Assembly: GCA_023411715.1 (NCBI GenBank)
Contig: JAEYOM010000117.1
Coordinates: forward strand, 1-17,992
Reading direction: 5' to 3'
DNA: 17,992 nt
From: Bacillota bacterium
GTDB taxonomy: Bacteria > Bacillota > Clostridia > Acetivibrionales > DTU013
The translations under genes were made by a program, and so were the position numbers. Positions 14,167 to 17,992 of this stretch are shown here, one piece after another. Each line of letters opens with the position of its first letter. Position 1 is the first letter of the stretch. The notes beneath the pieces were generated by a model. That model did not search any database. It saw only the letters and a list, made by a program, of their open reading frames with translations, and had not been told where the DNA came from.

Positions 14167-14274
14167 TTATAGGTATTGTAGGACAACATGAACGCAGACC
14201 TGCTCCGTGGATAACCCTCGTTTATGTGCCGAACCTCCACGTTTACGAGCTTTCCTTGGCAGTTTAAACGAACT
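14167..14274 (-). pseudogene. IS1595-family (ISXO2-like) transposase fragment
   Basis: On the minus strand about 36 codons read SSFKLPRKARKRGG, then KRGLSTEQVCVHV, then a stop. The RKxRKRG...KRGLSxEQVCV block is characteristic of the middle of ISXO2-like transposases. The N-terminal part is missing, because the fragment runs straight into the element's inverted end. The C-terminal catalytic part is also missing. It is a non-functional relic that identifies the element. Confidence 0.75.
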
Positions 14275-14311
14275 TTTATGATGTGACAGAGCCTTTGATT
14301 TTATTAACTTT

Positions 14312-14353
14312 GTAACTCTGGTTACCGAAAAGTACGTAGCCTTATACTACAAT
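14312..14353 (+). promoter_or_regulatory. CRP/FNR-like palindrome and promoter of the 4Fe-4S gene
   Basis: The palindrome GTAAC-TCTG-GTTAC (14312-14325) lies upstream of two overlapping -10 candidates, TATACT (14343-14348) and TACAAT (14348-14353), neither with a good -35. If TACAAT is used, the start is about 14360 and the palindrome is centred at -41.5, the position of activator sites for class II CRP/FNR-type promoters. A leader hairpin AGCTTAAA/TTTAAGCT follows (14355-14389). Confidence 0.5.
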
Positions 14354-14417
14354 AAGCTTAAATCAAGAATGAGAGATAGTGTTTAAGCTCTATTAGTAAT
14401 CTGAAGGGGGAATAAAA

Positions 14418-15203
14418 ATGCTGAGGAAAATAATAACCATAGACGAAGAAAAATGCACAGGGTGCGGGCTCTGCATAAACGCATGCCATGAGGGAGCCCT
14501 ACGATTGGTGGACGGTAAAGCGAAGCTGATATCGGACAGCTATTGCGACGGTCTCGGAAACTGCCTGCCGGAATGCCCTACAGGGGCGATAACGATCGAA
14601 GACCGCGAGGCGTCGGAATATGACGAGCAGGCTGTCCTTAAGCATTTACAGGAGGAGGCTGCCGTAGATCAGGAAACACTTGACGCACTCATCCGGAATG
14701 CAGTGCAGCAGGAAGCTCCGATGCACTCCGGCTGCCCGGGCTCACACGCCCGCATCATCAGTAGGAGCACGGCTGAAAGCCCGATAGCGGGACCGGATAA
14801 CAATTCAGGCAGAGGCGTCGCATATGCAAGCACCAAATCCCAGCTTGGCCAATGGCCTTGCCAGATCAAGCTCGTACCGGCAGGAGCGCCTTATTTTGAA
14901 AACGCGCACTTGCTGATAGCTGCTGATTGTACTGCGTATGCCTATGCAAATATCCATCAGGATTTCATGAGAAACGAGATAACTCTGATCGGTTGCCCCA
15001 AGCTGGATGAAGTCGATTACTCGGAAAAACTGGCTGTGATTATTGCAAATCACAATATAAAAAGCGTAACCGTACTCCGCATGGAGGTACCATGCTGCGG
15101 CGGCATTGCGAACGCAGTCAGAAACGCGCTCGTAAACAGCGGTAAAATGATACCCTGGAATATAGTTACCATAGGGACGGATGGCAGCATACTTGACGAC
15201 TAG
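14418..15203 (+). CDS. 4Fe-4S dicluster ferredoxin-like protein with conserved C-terminal domain
   Basis: A 261-residue cytoplasmic iron-sulfur protein of a family widespread in strict anaerobes. The N-terminal ferredoxin domain (about 1-62) has C-x2-C-x2-C-x3-C in CTGCGLCINACHEGAL. A second, atypical cluster motif is YCDGLGNCLPECPTGAI, with five residues between the first two cysteines. After a variable linker, the conserved C-terminal region (from about 140) includes QLGQWPCQIKLVPAGAP, LLIAADCTAYAY, LIGCPKLD and MEVPCCGG, with more cysteines. Its electron partners are not known. GGGGGG lies about 7 nt before the ATG. The stop codon overlaps that of the convergent acetyltransferase gene. An FNR-like palindrome upstream suggests redox or nitrosative-stress control, which is inference. 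Confidence 0.9.
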   Translation: MLRKIITIDEEKCTGCGLCINACHEGALRLVDGKAKLISDSYCDGLGNCLPECPTGAITIEDREASEYDEQAVLKHLQEEAAVDQETLDALIRNAVQQEAPMHSGCPGSHARIISRSTAESPIAGPDNNSGRGVAYASTKSQLGQWPCQIKLVPAGAPYFENAHLLIAADCTAYAYANIHQDFMRNEITLIGCPKLDEVDYSEKLAVIIANHNIKSVTVLRMEVPCCGGIANAVRNALVNSGKMIPWNIVTIGTDGSILDD

Positions 15204-15625
15204 AGCGTCCTTTCCATCCTGACGTGTTCGATGCCCGCTTCCATAAAAGTTTTCCCGACCCTTTCAAAGCCGAGCTGAGTGTAAAACTCCACAGCCGATA
15301 ATTGAGCGTTTATATGGAGCTTTTGCACTCCCCTTTCGACTGCAAGGGTCATAAGGAGCTTGCAGATACCGTTTCCGATCCCGGCTCTGCGCATGACTTT
15401 TTTCACAGCGACCCTGCCGATTTTGGCTTCCTCTCCGTACAGCAGCAGCCTGCCGCAGCCTGCCGGTTCACCATCCAGTAATGCCAGAACGTGTATAGCA
15501 TTCTTATCCAGATCATCTATTTCAAGTTCCTCAGGAACACCCTGTTCCTTTATGAATACCTCACGCCTGATATCATGAACAAGTTCAAATTCCCTGTCAT
15601 TTTTAACTTTGATTATCTCGATCAT
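15200..15625 (-). CDS. GNAT-family N-acetyltransferase
   Basis: A 141-residue single-domain acyl-CoA N-acyltransferase. The fold runs from FELVHDIRREVFIKEQGVP (substrate-side helices of the ElaA/YjcF-like type) through VLALLDGEPAGCGRLLL to the acetyl-CoA loop VKKVMRRAGIGNGICKLLM (R-x2-G-x-G/A) near residue 80. It then continues to LHINAQLSAVEFYTQLGF. The acceptor is unknown. ATG at 15625 has GAGGAGG 9 nt upstream. The open frame reaches 15700, but that extension has no ribosome binding site and looks non-coding. A TATAAT at 15684-15689 (minus) is a plausible -10, although it has no clear -35. It is convergent with the 4Fe-4S gene, the two stops sharing the CTAG at 15200-15203. Confidence 0.9.
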   Translation of the reverse strand: MIEIIKVKNDREFELVHDIRREVFIKEQGVPEELEIDDLDKNAIHVLALLDGEPAGCGRLLLYGEEAKIGRVAVKKVMRRAGIGNGICKLLMTLAVERGVQKLHINAQLSAVEFYTQLGFERVGKTFMEAGIEHVRMERTL

Positions 15626-15800
15626 TGACGGTGTCCTCCTCATCCGGTGCAACAGCGAAAATCCCAATCGCTTTCGTATAGTAATTATACCTGAATACAC
15701 GAACTAAAAATAGTGCTAAATCCCTACTTTCAAAGTGACCTGTGTACCTTTTCTTTAAGAAAAAAAATCCATAGAATTGTAGTGTAGGGAGGTGTCATGT

Positions 15801-16883
15801 ATGAATTTGCGCTTTAAGAGCAGGAAAGGCAGTACCGCAGTATTGACAGCCATCATGATGTCCACGATCCTTGGCTTCTGTGCTCTGGTAGTGGATATAG
15901 GCAGGGTCAGCCTGGAAAAGAACAGATTACAAAACGCCGTTGATTCCGCAGTCCTTGCCGCTGCACAGGATCTGCCCGATACGGCCGTCTCAGCCGATAC
16001 CGCCAAAAAATATATAGAGCTGAACGGTTTTGGAACCGCAGATATAAGTGTCCGATTTGCCAGCAGCAACAGGCAGATCTCTGTTGAGGCTATTGAAAAT
16101 ATGGATTATACATTTGCCAGAATACTCGGTATAAACAGCACCAACGTCAAAACTTCCGCTACTGCCGAAAAGGGCGGGAAATATCTCAGAGGAGCCTTCG
16201 ACTACGCGGTTTTCTCAGGCAGCAAAAACGATGAACTATGTATCAATTCAAACGGTCAGAATACGCATATAGTAGGAAGCGTACACTCCAATAACGGCTT
16301 CCGGTATAACGGCAACCATGATTTGCTCGAAATAACCGGGTCTGTTGAAGCTGTAAAAAGGATCACGCTAAATAGCGATAAGGTTTCGATCGGGGAGCAG
16401 CTTCCAGACAGTGATCCTGTAGAAATGCCCGATTTTGCTGAGGAAATAAGGCAGCTGGCGCAGAGTGCAGGAACCTACTACAGTACCAGCCAGAATTTCA
16501 ACAATGACATTTTCCTTGATACGGCTATTTATGTGAACGGCCATATCAATTTTAACTGCGATAAATTTTCCGGCATTGGAACTATCATGGCTACAAGCAA
16601 TATCATATTCAACAATTCCGTAGTCTACGACGCAGCCAAGGAATCATCGATCTGCATATACTCCCAGAACGGCGACATTACGATAAACAATACCAGCGCC
16701 ATTGTAAACGGGACATTTTATGCACCGAACGGCACAGTTATATTCAATAACGGCGCGCATACTGTCAACGGCAGGGTAATAGCCAAAAGACTTATTTTTA
16801 ATGGCGGGCTGGATGTATATAGTTCCGACTCCGACACACTCTTCACATCTACTTTTGATGAAAGCGTGCGGCTGATCAGATAA
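15801..16883 (+). CDS. TadG-like pilus-assembly/surface protein with Asn-rich beta-solenoid-like C-terminal region
   Basis: A 360-residue protein. The N terminus (KGSTAVLTAIMMSTILGFCALVVDIGRVSLEKNRLQNAVDSAVLAAA) is the TadE/TadG-type signature: a short basic start, a transmembrane helix at about 10-32, then a helix with DIGR and NAVDSAVLAA. In Tad systems this part anchors a pseudopilin-like or secreted protein in the membrane. From about residue 135 the chain is rich in short Asn/Gly/Ile/Val repeats such as VNGHINFN, NIIFNNS, GDITINNTS, GTVIFNNG and GLDVYSS. These suggest a right-handed beta-solenoid, like bactofilin-type or PilX-like C-terminal domains. ATG at 15801 has GGGAGG 8 nt upstream. 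No other Tad genes are near. Function beyond surface location is not known. Confidence 0.8.
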   Translation: MNLRFKSRKGSTAVLTAIMMSTILGFCALVVDIGRVSLEKNRLQNAVDSAVLAAAQDLPDTAVSADTAKKYIELNGFGTADISVRFASSNRQISVEAIENMDYTFARILGINSTNVKTSATAEKGGKYLRGAFDYAVFSGSKNDELCINSNGQNTHIVGSVHSNNGFRYNGNHDLLEITGSVEAVKRITLNSDKVSIGEQLPDSDPVEMPDFAEEIRQLAQSAGTYYSTSQNFNNDIFLDTAIYVNGHINFNCDKFSGIGTIMATSNIIFNNSVVYDAAKESSICIYSQNGDITINNTSAIVNGTFYAPNGTVIFNNGAHTVNGRVIAKRLIFNGGLDVYSSDSDTLFTSTFDESVRLIR

Positions 16884-16970
16884 GAGACAGTTGGACCGCG
16901 TGACTACATATACGATCTATATACTGGGCTTTGGGATAAGCTTTGAGGCAAGCTTTAGGCAAAGCCCTCG

Positions 16971-17711
16971 TTAAGCTTTCGCCAAAGCTGCCAGCAGGAA
17001 GGACTCTCCCCGTACATACGGCTCTCCGCTGAACCCGCCGTAAAAGCTTATAGTATGGAAACCCGCATTATCCAATGCTTCACGGAGGTCTTGGGCTTTT
17101 AGCGGAAACAGGTCCACCCTGTTATCCAGTTTTGTTAGCCGGTCGTTTTCTTCAACCGTAAGGCTTGTATCAAAATGGATAAGTCCCATGCTTTTGTCGA
17201 GACTGTAATTCCTCTTGAACTCGAGCTTCCTTCCGGGATCTGTGATGGTCGGAAGACTCGTAATCCCATTTTCAAGCACGCGGTCGAAGTTAATTATCTG
17301 TAATATGAGACTTCCATCAGGGTTAAGCAGGTCTCTCATCTGTTTCACTGCTTTCCTAACCATGTCGATACTGCCCAGGTGAACGATGGAATTGCCTATG
17401 CAGAATACGCAATCGAATTTTATACTTATATTTTGATCGAGATGCAGCATATCGGATAATAAAACATTTACCGGAGCCTTTGACCCTGCGGCCTTTCTTT
17501 CGGCCAGATCGACCATTTTACGGTCGATATCGCACGCCCACACCTCATAACCATCCTGCGCCAGCCTGATAGAATATGTACCGGAGCCGCAGGCTATATC
17601 GAGCAGCCTTTTGGGAGGCTTACCCGCGTTGCGCCTTATAAACTCCAGCTGATCCTCCCCTGCGGGAAATATATCGTCATAATACGGCGCGATCCGTTCA
17701 TAAAAACCCAT
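16971..17711 (-). CDS. Class I SAM-dependent methyltransferase
   Basis: A 246-residue cytoplasmic methyltransferase with a Rossmann-like fold. Motif I is LLDIACGSGTYSIRLAQDG near residue 37, the acidic loop is WACDIDRKMVDLAERKA, and motif IV is DCVFCIGNSIVHL near 100. A mixed C-terminal substrate region ends FYGGFSGEPYVRGESFLLAALAKA. The N-terminal MGFYERIAPYYDDIF is typical of small-molecule methyltransferases of the UbiE-like superfamily. The substrate is unknown. ATG at 17711 follows AGGAGG with 7 nt spacing. The open frame up to 17765 includes that ribosome binding site and is not expected to be translated. It lies about 100 nt downstream of mscL on the same strand. Confidence 0.88.
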   Translation of the reverse strand: MGFYERIAPYYDDIFPAGEDQLEFIRRNAGKPPKRLLDIACGSGTYSIRLAQDGYEVWACDIDRKMVDLAERKAAGSKAPVNVLLSDMLHLDQNISIKFDCVFCIGNSIVHLGSIDMVRKAVKQMRDLLNPDGSLILQIINFDRVLENGITSLPTITDPGRKLEFKRNYSLDKSMGLIHFDTSLTVEENDRLTKLDNRVDLFPLKAQDLREALDNAGFHTISFYGGFSGEPYVRGESFLLAALAKA

Positions 17712-17813
17712 GACCATGCCTCCTTCCGGTATTATTATACCCAAGGGTCCGTTTTTATAACACATAAGACAGTAATCATGAGATCAAATGAACAGCAGCC
17801 GAGGTATGCCGGA

Positions 17814-17992
17814 CTATCTCAGGTCGGCGGTACAATTCGGGCATTTTGTAGCTTCCAGGTGGATTGACGTCTTGCAATACGGACATTCCTTGGTCGTAAC
17901 AGGCACAGGCTCAGGCTCAGGTTTCTTTTTAAACCTATTGATCTGCCTGATGAATATGAATATCGCAAGTGCAATGATGAGAAAATCAACGA
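17814..17992 (-). CDS. mscL: Large-conductance mechanosensitive channel MscL, C-terminal part (cut by window edge)
   Basis: Only the last 58 codons and the TAG stop are in the window. They encode the end of the second transmembrane helix (VDFLIIALAIFIFIRQINRF), a basic KKK, a Pro-Glu repeat, and a four-cysteine zinc-ribbon-like tail with CPYC and CPNC. The transmembrane segment and the adjoining basic stretch match the end of MscL, the membrane channel that opens under osmotic downshock. The C-terminal zinc ribbon is seen in a subset of Firmicutes MscL proteins and is absent from E. coli MscL. The start lies beyond 17992. No terminator was recognised between its stop and the methyltransferase gene. 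Confidence 0.85.
   Translation of the reverse strand, partial: VDFLIIALAIFIFIRQINRFKKKPEPEPVPVTTKECPYCKTSIHLEATKCPNCTADLR

Larger units (their letters stand above)
13347..14293. mobile_element. Decayed IS1595-like element carrying a passenger gene
   Basis: The two ends are inverted copies reading inward (A/G)GCTCTGTCACA: 13347-13358 on the plus strand and 14293-14282 on the minus strand. Directly outside are ATTGATTT (13339-13346) and TTTGATTT (14294-14301), a 7-of-8 match to an 8-bp target duplication. The 947-bp interior is much more AT-rich than the flanks. It holds a DHFR-fold gene and a transposase remnant at 14167-14274. IS1595-family elements are known to carry passenger genes and to make 8-bp duplications. 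The assignment rests on the transposase fragment plus the ends. Confidence 0.7.

Noticed and set aside
16925..16965. GGGCTTTG...CAAAGCCC as a terminator between the TadG-like and methyltransferase genes.
   Set aside because: The 8-bp stem has a loop of more than 20 bases and no T tract in either direction. The interior is a small AAGCTTT repeat, so the evidence is too weak to list.

Overview
The window looks like an ordinary, moderately GC-rich chromosomal stretch of an anaerobic, Gram-positive Clostridia-type bacterium. The evidence is a two-subunit class I (oxygen-labile Fe-S) fumarase, a Spo0A-family response regulator, a DUF1858 redox-disulfide protein, a polyferredoxin-like 4Fe-4S protein, a zinc-ribbon-tailed MscL, and strong AGGAGG-type ribosome binding sites nearly everywhere. 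Most genes are on the minus strand.

Layout. 1-488: a regular array of eight palindromic hairpins every 56-59 bp, directly downstream of a minus-strand tRNA-Lys(UUU) gene (489-564) that has its own promoter. 708-2218 (minus): purA preceded by a DUF1858 gene, one short operon. 2314-2389: six copies of a 12-13 bp T-rich repeat. 2391-3817 (minus): fumarase beta and alpha subunits. 3964-4802 (plus): a UspA-like protein and the nucleoid protein HU, which ends in a strong terminator. 4873-4968: a multibranched inverted-repeat structure. 5033-8957 (minus): aroA-aroC-aroK followed by a Spo0A-like regulator, apparently one transcription unit. 9285-10496 (minus): a THUMP-domain rRNA methyltransferase. 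10709-11530 (plus): a DUF1189 membrane protein under a promoter overlapped by an 18-bp palindrome. 11668-13239 (plus): a FAD-dependent oxidoreductase fused to a Rieske domain. 13347-14293: a decayed transposon (IS1595-like transposase remnant, inverted ends, near-perfect 8-bp target duplication) carrying an AT-rich DHFR/RibD-fold gene. 14418-15203 (plus): a 4Fe-4S protein, tail-to-tail with a GNAT acetyltransferase (minus). 15801-16883 (plus): an isolated TadG-like secreted or pilus-type protein. 16971-17711 (minus): a SAM methyltransferase. 17814-end (minus): the 3' end of mscL.

Functional links. PurA and fumarase sit side by side: PurA feeds aspartate into the AMP branch, adenylosuccinate lyase (not in this window) releases fumarate, and fumarase returns it to malate. 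AroK, AroA and AroC cover three of the last steps to chorismate, with a diverged Spo0A relative at the end of their operon. The FAD-Rieske protein and the 4Fe-4S protein are redox genes that the transposon insertion has separated. No defence system, CRISPR or phage module was found. The strongest unexplained signals are the covarying hairpin array next to tRNA-Lys, the diverged Spo0A, the passenger-bearing transposon, and two operator-like palindromes placed precisely on promoters.
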